Shown one piece after another: positions 16,262 through 23,951 of a stretch of DNA of 64,000 nucleotides (the first letter of the stretch is position 1; the number at the start of each line of letters is the position of its first letter). A model generated the notes under the pieces. The model had not been told where the DNA came from. It ran no database searches and worked only from the letters and a program-made list of their open reading frames with translations. This stretch comes from RUG11241 sp964560085 (lineage in GTDB: Bacteria > Bacillota_I > Bacilli_A > RF39 > UBA660): contig CAZLKF010000006.1 in the NCBI GenBank assembly GCA_964560085.1, forward strand, positions 1-64,000. The letters are read 5' to 3'. The translations under genes and the position numbers were made by a program.

Positions 16262-16922
16262 TTTAGAATTAATGATAATAATTGCTAATACAAACAACGA
16301 AAAGAAATATGTAAAAGTTTTGGAAAAATATAAAGCAAAATTTAAATATATAACTTATGGAGTTGGTTCAGCTTCATCAAGCTTACTAGAGTATTTTGGC
16401 CTTAATGAGGTTGCAAAAATGGTAATTTTCGCAATATTGCCTAATATAGCTAGTAAGTATGCTTTAAAAGATATGCATTATAAATATAAGATGTATGAAC
16501 CAGGTAATGGAATAGCTTTTACAATTCCTTTATCAAGTTCAACTAAATATATGAATCAAATTTATGATGATAAGAAGAGAGATGATTTTAAAATGGAAAG
16601 TGCCAATCAACATTTAATAATTACTATAACAAATGATGGATATGCTGAAATAGTTATGAATGCTGCTAAGAAAGTTGGAGCAACAGGTGGAACTACAATT
16701 AATGGTCGTGGCTTAGAAACAGAAAAAATCATCAAATTTTTAGGTATCAGCATACAACCAGAAAAGGATATAGTTTTGATATTGGCAGAAGATGATAAAA
16801 AAACTACTATTATGAATGAAATAGTAGTAGCATGTGGTTTAAAAACGCCTGGGGCTGGTATCTGTTTTTCGATTCCTGTTGATTATGTGATTGGTTTAAA
16901 AAAAGAATTAAACATCGAATAA
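16254..16922 (+). CDS. Duplicated PII-like regulatory protein
   Basis: A 222-residue protein built of two PII-like (GlnB-type) halves. Each ends with the same strand motif: PGNGIAFTIPLSS (about 83-95) and PGAGICFSIPVD (about 199-210). Each starts with an ITITNDGYAEIV- or LMIIIANTNNEK-type strand. KVGATGGTTINGRG in the second half resembles the PII T-loop entry. PII proteins bind ATP/ADP or other small ligands and gate transporters. Its translational overlap with the DUF1538 gene suggests that it controls that transporter. Being a fused dimer instead of a homotrimer unit is unusual. Confidence 0.75.
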   Translation: MNDLELMIIIANTNNEKKYVKVLEKYKAKFKYITYGVGSASSSLLEYFGLNEVAKMVIFAILPNIASKYALKDMHYKYKMYEPGNGIAFTIPLSSSTKYMNQIYDDKKRDDFKMESANQHLIITITNDGYAEIVMNAAKKVGATGGTTINGRGLETEKIIKFLGISIQPEKDIVLILAEDDKKTTIMNEIVVACGLKTPGAGICFSIPVDYVIGLKKELNIE

Positions 16923-16946
16923 AAGGTTATAAAACCTTTTTTTCTT
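16921..16946. terminator. Bidirectional terminator between PII-like and 16927 genes
   Basis: An 8-bp stem AAAAGGTT / AACCTTTT (16921-16928 with 16933-16940), a 4-base loop and T-rich sequence on the + side; it also overlaps the stop of the minus-strand gene. Confidence 0.65.
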
Positions 16947-17529
16947 CTCTTTCTTGTAAAATTGAGGCCAAATATGATAGAGTAGCCAAACATTTATTCT
17001 TTGTTTCACTATTTAATTCTTGATATATAATGCCATCAATAGGCATATTATCAAAAATAAAATCTTTCAATTTGTCATAATAGTTTAAAGCAAAATCTGT
17101 TGGTTGATTAAAATAACTATTTATGACTTTTTTTAATGAAGCACCATAATTTAAATTGCCGTCAACATTTTGAATTGCTTGTTCTAAATATGAATTAATA
17201 TAATCGTTTTTGTCACTTTTTTGGGTAATTGGATAATTATCAACAATTCGTTTTAATGAACCGCTCAATTCCTCTGATGACGTGATGAAGTAATTATCGG
17301 CGATTCTTTTACTAGCTATCTCTAATTGATCAGAATCAACCAAAGGATAATTTGCAATTATTTTGTTTAATGACTCGTCATATTCTTCCACAAATTCTTC
17401 AATATCATGAAAGGTTTTTAAAAAATCCTTACCAATCTTACTCCCAGTATCTAATAGAAATAACAGAATTACTATAGAAATACATCTTTTACTTTGTTTT
17501 TTAAAATTGTTAATTTTATCTTTATTCAT
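16927..17529 (-). CDS. Unknown small membrane-anchored protein
   Basis: A 200-residue protein with a basic N-terminus, one membrane segment (about residues 15-32) and a long helical remainder. Three repeats of about 25-30 residues share a pattern with (L/R)I(I/V/A)(A/D)NYPL-type cores: NKIIANYPL, KRIADNYFI and KRIVDNYPI at roughly residues 56-100. No family is recognised. An AGGGGGAC ribosome binding site supports the start. It is the only minus-strand gene between 11.8 and 21.6 kb. Confidence 0.55.
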   Translation of the reverse strand: MNKDKINNFKKQSKRCISIVILLFLLDTGSKIGKDFLKTFHDIEEFVEEYDESLNKIIANYPLVDSDQLEIASKRIADNYFITSSEELSGSLKRIVDNYPITQKSDKNDYINSYLEQAIQNVDGNLNYGASLKKVINSYFNQPTDFALNYYDKLKDFIFDNMPIDGIIYQELNSETKNKCLATLSYLASILQEREEKKVL

Positions 17530-17592
17530 AAAGTCCCCCTAAACACTTAATATTATATGTAATAAGAAAAATATGTCAAGAACAAATAATTT

Positions 17593-17620
17593 TTGAAAAT
17601 TTAAGAATATATAGTATAAT
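17593..17620 (+). promoter_or_regulatory. Promoter of the 17640 gene
   Basis: TTGAAA (17593-17598), 16 bases, then TATAAT (17615-17620). Confidence 0.6.
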
Positions 17621-17639
17621 AAATAATAGGAGTACGTAT

Positions 17640-18308
17640 ATGAAGAATGATGAAAAGAGATTTGCTGAAGGATTTTGTTTTTATAAAATCTTTATTATTT
17701 TTATAGTTGGTTGTATTTTTGGCGTTTTTTATGAAGAAATAGTTTTAAACGTTCTAGAATATTTTAAAACGGGTGTTTTCACTTATGAAACAAGACGTGG
17801 ATTGATTTATGGACCATTTAGTCCTGTTTATGGTTTTGGTGCTGTATGCATCTGCTTTTTTGCCAAAAAAAAGCGACCATTTTGGAAAACCATTCTTTAT
17901 ACAGGTTTAGTTGGTGGATTTGTAGAATTTATGGTAAGTTATCTTCAAGAGAAATTCACAGGAACTATTTTATGGGATTACAGTAATGAATTTTTGAATA
18001 TTGGTGGACGAACAGGAATAAAATATATACTTGTTTGGGGTATTTGTGGAGCAATCTTAGTTTATTTAATTTATCCTTTTGTTTCAAAGATTATTGAAAA
18101 GATACCAATAAAAATAGGAAATAAAATTATGCCATTTGTCATTGCCTTAATGTGTCTTGATATGTTTATATCATTTTCAGCTGTAATAAGACAAAATTTA
18201 AGGAGAAATAATATTCCAGCGTATACTTTTATCGGAATCCTTTGTGATAAATATTATCCTGATGAAGTTTTGAAAGAAACATACAATAACATGATAGTTA
18301 CCGAATGA
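17640..18308 (+). CDS. Putative ABC-transporter permease (CmpB family)
   Basis: A 222-residue protein with five or six membrane spans. RGLIYGPFSPVYGFG, EFMVSYLQEK and a following WDYS motif are hallmarks of the family named putative ABC transporter permease (CmpB-like, PF06541). No ATPase lies beside it, so the ABC label is doubtful; the true function is unknown. AGGAG precedes the ATG, and a promoter and a terminator make it a single-gene unit. Confidence 0.75.
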   Translation: MKNDEKRFAEGFCFYKIFIIFIVGCIFGVFYEEIVLNVLEYFKTGVFTYETRRGLIYGPFSPVYGFGAVCICFFAKKKRPFWKTILYTGLVGGFVEFMVSYLQEKFTGTILWDYSNEFLNIGGRTGIKYILVWGICGAILVYLIYPFVSKIIEKIPIKIGNKIMPFVIALMCLDMFISFSAVIRQNLRRNNIPAYTFIGILCDKYYPDEVLKETYNNMIVTE

Positions 18309-18312
18309 TTTC

Positions 18313-18334
18313 AAGCACAATTATGTGCTTTTTT
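18313..18334 (+). terminator. Terminator after the 17640 gene
   Basis: A 7-bp stem AAGCACA / TGTGCTT (18313-18319 with 18324-18330), an ATTA loop and six T's. Confidence 0.75.
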
Positions 18335-18358
18335 CATAAAATAAATTAGGTGAAAAAT

Positions 18359-19555
18359 ATGGCGACGAAAAGAATTGTAATAGATGCAGGACATGGTGGA
18401 GAAGATCCCGGGGCTGTTGGAAACGGAATAATTGAAAAAGATTTAAATTTATTGATTTCAAAATATATTTATGATCGATTAAAAGGGTTAAATATACCAG
18501 TAACCTTGACAAGAAATAGCGATGTAACTTTATCTCCAAAAGAAAGAGTAAATAAAATACTTGCTGCTTATGGTAATGACGCAGATGTAATTGTATTATC
18601 TAATCACATAAATGCAGGTGGTGGTGATGGTGCCGAAGTAATTTACGCTCTAAGGAACGATGATGAACTTGCTAATTTGATATTAACAGAAATTGAAAAA
18701 GCTGGTCAGAATGGACGAAAAGTATATCAAAGAAGATTACCAAGTAATACCGCGAAAGATTATTATTTTATTCATCGAGATACTGGAAATACCGAACCGA
18801 TTATAGTAGAATATGGATTTTTGGATTCTCCAGGTGATGATATTAATCAATTAAAAAACGAATATGAAAATTATGCTGAAGCTGTTGTTAAAGCCTTAAC
18901 AGAATATTTAGGAATTCCTTATGATAAAGGAACAAGTGATTACTATATAGTAAAAAAAGGCGATAGTTTGTATTCGATTGCCCAAGCAAATAACACTGAT
19001 GTGGCGACCTTAAAAGAGTTGAACAATTTAACGACTAATACATTGAGCGTTGGGCAGAGGCTTTTATTGCCAGGGGCAGTAATAACTGAGAAAGAAAACT
19101 ACTATATAGTAAAAAAAGGTGATAGTTTGTATTCGATTGCTCAAGCAAATAATACTGATGTAGCGACTTTAAAAGCTCTAAATAATCTAACGAGCAATAC
19201 ATTAAGTATTGGTCAAAAAATATTATTGAGTGATACTGTTGTTGAACCAAGTGAAGAATCTGTGTATATTGTACAAAGTGGCGATAATTTATACGCAATC
19301 GCCCAAAAAAATGACACAACTGTAGATGAAATAAAACGCCTAAATAACTTAGTAACTAATAATTTAACTATTGGGCAAAGATTGCTTTTGCCGAATAAGG
19401 AAACTCCTAATTTCAATTACTATACTGTTAAAAAAGGCGATAGTTTATACTCGATTGCCAAAAGAAATAATACAACAGCTGAAGAGATAAAGAGAATAAA
19501 TCGGTTGACATCTAATTTGCTATCTATTGGCCAAAAAATAGTATTACCAGCTTAG
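18359..19555 (+). CDS. N-acetylmuramoyl-L-alanine amidase with four LysM domains
   Basis: A 398-residue peptidoglycan amidase. The Amidase_3 domain (1-190) has H12 (DAGHGG), E26, H83 (SNHIN) and catalytic E151 (VEYGF). Four LysM domains follow, each starting with Y-(Y/I)-(I/T)-V-(K/Q)-(K/S)-G-D-(S/N)-L-Y. Domains 1 and 2 share 25 straight residues and are very similar in DNA, a recent duplication. No signal peptide precedes the catalytic core. ATG 18359 is chosen over GTG 18350 because AGGTG lies at 18348-18352. It may be released by lysis (for example mother-cell lysis) or exported unconventionally; that is inference. Confidence 0.88.
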   Translation: MATKRIVIDAGHGGEDPGAVGNGIIEKDLNLLISKYIYDRLKGLNIPVTLTRNSDVTLSPKERVNKILAAYGNDADVIVLSNHINAGGGDGAEVIYALRNDDELANLILTEIEKAGQNGRKVYQRRLPSNTAKDYYFIHRDTGNTEPIIVEYGFLDSPGDDINQLKNEYENYAEAVVKALTEYLGIPYDKGTSDYYIVKKGDSLYSIAQANNTDVATLKELNNLTTNTLSVGQRLLLPGAVITEKENYYIVKKGDSLYSIAQANNTDVATLKALNNLTSNTLSIGQKILLSDTVVEPSEESVYIVQSGDNLYAIAQKNDTTVDEIKRLNNLVTNNLTIGQRLLLPNKETPNFNYYTVKKGDSLYSIAKRNNTTAEEIKRINRLTSNLLSIGQKIVLPA

Positions 19556-19584
19556 AATTATGATATAATATGTTTGGTGATAAA

Positions 19585-21615
19585 ATGGAAGAGGCAAAAG
19601 AAAGAATTAAAGATTTTTTTGAAAATAATTCAAAAAAAATAGTGATTTTTTCAATTGCTTTTTTTGCTGTTATAATAGGCATAATTATTGCATTTGGTAA
19701 TAAGTACACAAAATATGAAAAAGAAATGATTTCTTTGGCATCAAAATATTTTCAAACAAACACCAATGTTAATTATGTAACTTTAAAAGAACTAAACAAA
19801 AGTTATGATACTTGCAATGATTATAGTGGCGTTTATTATAAAAATGGAAAATATACAGCTTATTTATTTTGCAATGATTATGTTAGTAGTGATGAAGTAG
19901 AGAGTAATAAAAACTTAACTCTAAATGGGGGAAATCCTCTTGTTTTAAAAACATCAGATGTTTATCAAGAACCAGGCTACTATTCTTCTTATGAAGTTGA
20001 AATAATCAGTGATTATCAAAGCAATATTGAAGGAATATACTTTATCAAATATATTGCTCGTGATAGTAATAAAAAGCGAGTTGGGGAAACAACAAGAATT
20101 ATAATAGTCAATAACAATTTTAATAGTAATAATTCCATAATTTTAAAAGGTTCAAAAGAACTTTATATATTTAAAAATGATGCTTATCAAGAAGCTGGTT
20201 ATAGTGCATATGATGAATTGGGAAATGACATTAGTAATCAAGTTAAAGTAGATGGTGTTGTAAATACTAAAAAACCGGGTCAGCAAAAAATAACTTATAC
20301 TGTTGACGTGGGCAATTATAAAAAGATGACTGCTGAAAGAATAGTAAATGTATTGGATGTTGTTGCAGAAATCGAATTAGAAAACGATAAACCGACATTA
20401 AACAAAAACACTATAAATGTAACCATTAGTGGTCAAGATTACGAATATACAGTTTTACCAAACAATTTAACTTCCAAAGAAAAATCAATTGAATATCCAG
20501 TTGATAAGAATGGAACTTACATATTCAAAGTATATAGCAATAATATGTACATTACTAAAGCTATAAATGTTAATCAAATTTATGGTGAAATTGTTGGAAG
20601 TTGCACTATAACAGAAAATGTTGGAAAAAAGGTATATGCTGAAGTCAAGGCAAGTGGTGGTTATGGCACCCTACAATATAGCTATTTAGATAAAACGAAC
20701 TATACGTCTTATTTGTCAAATTCTAACTATATTTTCACTAATCGCATAAATGAAACTAAAATAAAAATTAAAGATTCCATTAATAATGTTAAAGAAATAA
20801 CTTGTTCCAATCCGACTATAAAAGTCGACAAATTAGAAATCCATTTTATTAAAATAGAGAGTGGACGTTTTGATGCTATTTTATTTAGATTAGGAGATAA
20901 AACATTGTTTATTGATGGCGGAGATTATTATAATTCTCATTATAATACCATCGATTCATATTTGAAAGCACTTAAAGTTGATCATATTGATATTATTGTT
21001 GGATCACATGGACATCGCAATCATGTTGGTCCGCAAGCCGAATTAATCAGAAATTACAATGTAAAACAAGCTTATTATAATCAAGATATATATCATTGTG
21101 TTTCCTGCCAAGATGGAGTTTATGATAATATAATAAAAGCTTTAAAAGAAAAAAATGTTACACCAGTAGTGTCAACATTGGGGAGCATCTTCTATTTTGG
21201 CGATGTTAAATTTGAAACAATTGGGCCTCATCATTTGGATACATATCCTAATGGATATTCAACTAATTATTTAGTTACATATGAAGGCGTAAAAATGTTA
21301 TTTACGGGAGATGGAATTCAACAATCAGATGTTTTAGCAAAGTACGATGCTAGTTTTTTGGATATTGATATTCTTAAATATCCTCATCATGGCCAACACT
21401 CTTTAACAGCAGCTTTTGTCAATGCAATTAGACCAGAATATGTTGTTGTCACTAATCATATGGATACAGTTTATAGTGATGCCAAAAAAAATCTTAATAA
21501 TGTTGGGGCAAAATTCTATCAACATTATAAAGATGGAAATATTGTAATAATTATAGATGATGGAAAAATAACATTTAAGACAAATGTCAATCCCTCAACT
21601 TATACAATAGATTAA
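19585..21615 (+). CDS. Ig-like plus metallo-beta-lactamase-fold protein (ComEC C-terminal-like)
   Basis: A 676-residue exported protein: membrane anchor (about 16-38), two DUF5011-type Ig-like domains (about 105-165 and 175-255, with YQEPGYYSSY and YQEAGYSAYDELGNDIS), a linker, then a metallo-beta-lactamase domain (about 430-676) like the C-terminal part of ComEC. The metal motif reads H475-G-H477-R-N479-H480, so the usual HxHxDH aspartate is N. FTGDG and YPHHGQHS give later ligands. An external hydrolase, perhaps acting on nucleic acid or wall polymers, is inferred. ATG 19585 has GGTGAT; ATG 19570 does not. Confidence 0.75.
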   Translation: MEEAKERIKDFFENNSKKIVIFSIAFFAVIIGIIIAFGNKYTKYEKEMISLASKYFQTNTNVNYVTLKELNKSYDTCNDYSGVYYKNGKYTAYLFCNDYVSSDEVESNKNLTLNGGNPLVLKTSDVYQEPGYYSSYEVEIISDYQSNIEGIYFIKYIARDSNKKRVGETTRIIIVNNNFNSNNSIILKGSKELYIFKNDAYQEAGYSAYDELGNDISNQVKVDGVVNTKKPGQQKITYTVDVGNYKKMTAERIVNVLDVVAEIELENDKPTLNKNTINVTISGQDYEYTVLPNNLTSKEKSIEYPVDKNGTYIFKVYSNNMYITKAINVNQIYGEIVGSCTITENVGKKVYAEVKASGGYGTLQYSYLDKTNYTSYLSNSNYIFTNRINETKIKIKDSINNVKEITCSNPTIKVDKLEIHFIKIESGRFDAILFRLGDKTLFIDGGDYYNSHYNTIDSYLKALKVDHIDIIVGSHGHRNHVGPQAELIRNYNVKQAYYNQDIYHCVSCQDGVYDNIIKALKEKNVTPVVSTLGSIFYFGDVKFETIGPHHLDTYPNGYSTNYLVTYEGVKMLFTGDGIQQSDVLAKYDASFLDIDILKYPHHGQHSLTAAFVNAIRPEYVVVTNHMDTVYSDAKKNLNNVGAKFYQHYKDGNIVIIIDDGKITFKTNVNPSTYTID

Positions 21616-22040
21616 TAAATTTCTGGACATACTCCCATACCAGGTTCATAGAAGCAGTGATTTTTGTAACGACCACTGTTTTTTTGATTCCACCAATAAG
21701 CTAAACAATTGCTAGAGCCACTTGGAGCATAAAACCATAAAGCATTCGTTGCCGGATGATAATACTCGCCACGTAGCACGCGGTCAGCTAATTCCTTTTC
21801 TTTACTAGTTGGATTGCTAAAAAATAACGGACTATTTATTCCACTAAAACCACCAGGATCCTGATAAATTGCATCATATACACTAACTATGTCTTTAAAT
21901 GTTAAACATTTTGCTAAAGCGCGGTTAACAACTACATTGCCAACCATTAGCATTCCTAAATTTCCTTCTCCTAAAGCTTCAGATCGCATTAAACGTGCTA
22001 ATAAATCACGCTCTTTTGAAGTATAATTAATAATTGCCAT
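21612..22040 (-). CDS. sleB: SleB-type cell wall hydrolase
   Basis: A 142-residue protein that is almost only the Hydrolase_2 (SleB/CwlJ) domain, a lytic transglycosylase or related hydrolase acting on spore-cortex peptidoglycan. The catalytic-type glutamate E21 sits in RSEALGEG; NVVVNR, FSGINS and ATNALWFYAP are family motifs. It has no signal peptide or binding domain, which resembles CwlJ more than SleB. The start at 22040 is set by GGTGAT on the minus strand; an upstream ATG at 22109 lacks a site. It overlaps the previous gene tail to tail by 4 bases. Confidence 0.75.
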   Translation of the reverse strand: MAIINYTSKERDLLARLMRSEALGEGNLGMLMVGNVVVNRALAKCLTFKDIVSVYDAIYQDPGGFSGINSPLFFSNPTSKEKELADRVLRGEYYHPATNALWFYAPSGSSNCLAYWWNQKNSGRYKNHCFYEPGMGVCPEIY

Positions 22041-22130
22041 ATATATCACCAATCTATTATATGCCTGAATTGATAAAATGCTAAAATAACAAATAGTCAT
22101 AAAATTCATACAATATGATAGGTGATAAAA

Positions 22131-23090
22131 GTGAATGAATTAATAGGAAACACTCCGTTAATTGCTATAAAGTACAGATATTTAAACAAAATTAAAACAA
22201 TTTATGCAAAGTTAGAATATTACAATTTAACTGGAAGCATAAAAGACCGTTTAGTTTATTATGTATGTGCTAATGATAAGAGAACTGATAAATTAAAAGA
22301 ATCTCAGCCAATAATCGAAGCAACTAGTGGTAATACTGGAATATCTTTAGCTTCTTTTGGCGCATATTACAATCATCCTGTGCATATTTTTATGCCTGAT
22401 TGGTCCAGTCAAGAAAGAATCGCCATTATGGAATTATATGGTGCCAAAGTTCATTTGGTTTCAAGAGAAGATGGTGGGTTTAAAGAATGCATAAGAAGGG
22501 CAAAAACATTATGTAAAGAATTAGATGGCTATATGATTGATCAATTTGCCAATAATGATAATATCGTCGCCCATTATGAGACAACAGCAGAGGAAATAAT
22601 CAAGCAATTACCATCTGTTGGTGGCTTTATTAGTGGAATTGGAACAGGTGGAACTTTTATGGGAATTGCTAAGAAACTTAAATATTATAATAGTAAAATC
22701 AAAACTTATGTATTAGAACCTAAATCATTGCCAATTTTAAGTGGAGGTGAGTTAAAAGGAGCTCACAAAATTTCAGGCATTGGTGATGACTTTATTCCAT
22801 CAATAGTTGATAAAAAATTGATAGATAAGATTTTACAAGTTGATGATTTAAATGCTATTAGAACAGCTCAAAAAATGGCAAAAGAATTAGGAATTGCAGT
22901 TGGTATTTCTAGTGGAGCAAATCTATATGCAGCGATTCTTATGAATCAAGAAGTAGATAATGTGGTGACAATAATTGCAGATGATTGCAAAAAATATTTA
23001 TCAACTGACTTATTAAAAAAAATTGCAGACGATGAATTAATAGCTAATGAAATAGAGTTTATATCATACAAAGTTATTCCTGTAAATTGA
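22131..23090 (+). CDS. Cysteine-synthase-family PLP enzyme
   Basis: A 319-residue fold-type II PLP enzyme related to O-acetylserine sulfhydrylase and cystathionine beta-synthase. The PLP lysine is K38 (TGSIKDR), the substrate loop is ATSGNTG, and the phosphate loop is GIGTGGT. ISSGAN near the C-terminus is conserved. It would join O-acetylserine (or a related substrate) with sulfide or a nucleophile. The start is GTG 22131, since AGGTGAT lies just before it; GTG 22122 is inside that site. It is the first gene of a long + strand run. Confidence 0.85.
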   Translation: MNELIGNTPLIAIKYRYLNKIKTIYAKLEYYNLTGSIKDRLVYYVCANDKRTDKLKESQPIIEATSGNTGISLASFGAYYNHPVHIFMPDWSSQERIAIMELYGAKVHLVSREDGGFKECIRRAKTLCKELDGYMIDQFANNDNIVAHYETTAEEIIKQLPSVGGFISGIGTGGTFMGIAKKLKYYNSKIKTYVLEPKSLPILSGGELKGAHKISGIGDDFIPSIVDKKLIDKILQVDDLNAIRTAQKMAKELGIAVGISSGANLYAAILMNQEVDNVVTIIADDCKKYLSTDLLKKIADDELIANEIEFISYKVIPVN

Positions 23091-23164
23091 CAACATGAGT
23101 AATTGAAAAAGCTCAACACATATGATAACATTATAGTGGATGATTATATTAAGAAGGTGAATTT

Positions 23165-23944
23165 ATGGATTATACAGTTTCAAAAATATTAATAGGCTTA
23201 TACAAAAATATTGAAAAAAATTCAGAAATCTTAACACAAGAAATTGTAGTTGATAAATTGTTGGATATAATAAAAAAGTACATGGAGAAACAGAACCCTG
23301 TATATAGTATTATAGAACAAACCACTTTAAAAACATCAATAATTACTAAGACATATTATCCTAAAGGAAAATTTAAAATATATGTTGAAAATAATGATAT
23401 CTATGCCACTTTGGAAATACTAATTGCTCTGATGATGACTAGAAATCAAGGTATCATTATAGCTGATCAGAATATAGAAATTTTGAAGCTGATTGTTGAC
23501 ATTTTCAATGATTTAACGCAAACAAAATTATTTTTAATTAATGATAATATTTCTTTTTTTGATGAAATTGTTTGTGTGGGGAAAAAGAGTTATTATGCTG
23601 AAATATTGAATTTTTGTTATAAAGATGTTCTTTTCTTTGGGTATGGCGAATATGACGTTTTTATGGCTGAGCATATGGAAAATAAATTAGAAAAAATTAA
23701 AGATGAACAGAACTATGTTGTTTATACAAGAATTTCTTTGACAGAAGCGCTAATCAAGATGAATGAGAATGGTACAAATTTTACAAGCACAATTTTTACT
23801 AAAGATGAAGAAGAAATAAAATACTTTGTTGAAAAATGCAACAGCAAAAATATTTATATAAATATGTTTCCAAGTAAGAAATGTTATTTAGATTTAGACC
23901 TTACTAATTTTGTAAAAATAAAGAATATTGTCATAAGTAAGTAG
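23165..23944 (+). CDS. Degenerate aldehyde-dehydrogenase/ProA-like protein
   Basis: A 259-residue soluble protein without a clear catalytic site. The C-terminal half resembles glutamate-5-semialdehyde dehydrogenase (ProA): KMNENGTNFTSTIFTKDEEE followed by CNSKNIYINMFPS matches the ProA pattern of a hub strand with V-N-A-S. The middle (KIYVENNDIYATLEILIALM) fits the NAD-domain entry. The catalytic cysteine region is not recognisable, so it may be a pseudoenzyme. It is coupled to the LRR gene after 7 bases. Identity is inference from pattern only. Confidence 0.4.
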   Translation: MDYTVSKILIGLYKNIEKNSEILTQEIVVDKLLDIIKKYMEKQNPVYSIIEQTTLKTSIITKTYYPKGKFKIYVENNDIYATLEILIALMMTRNQGIIIADQNIEILKLIVDIFNDLTQTKLFLINDNISFFDEIVCVGKKSYYAEILNFCYKDVLFFGYGEYDVFMAEHMENKLEKIKDEQNYVVYTRISLTEALIKMNENGTNFTSTIFTKDEEEIKYFVEKCNSKNIYINMFPSKKCYLDLDLTNFVKIKNIVISK

Positions 23945-23951
23945 GTGTCAA

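Noticed and set aside
18946..19550. A CRISPR-like or tandem DNA repeat array
   Set aside because: The repeats are coding LysM domains of one gene; spacing is about 160 bases and the protein pattern explains them.
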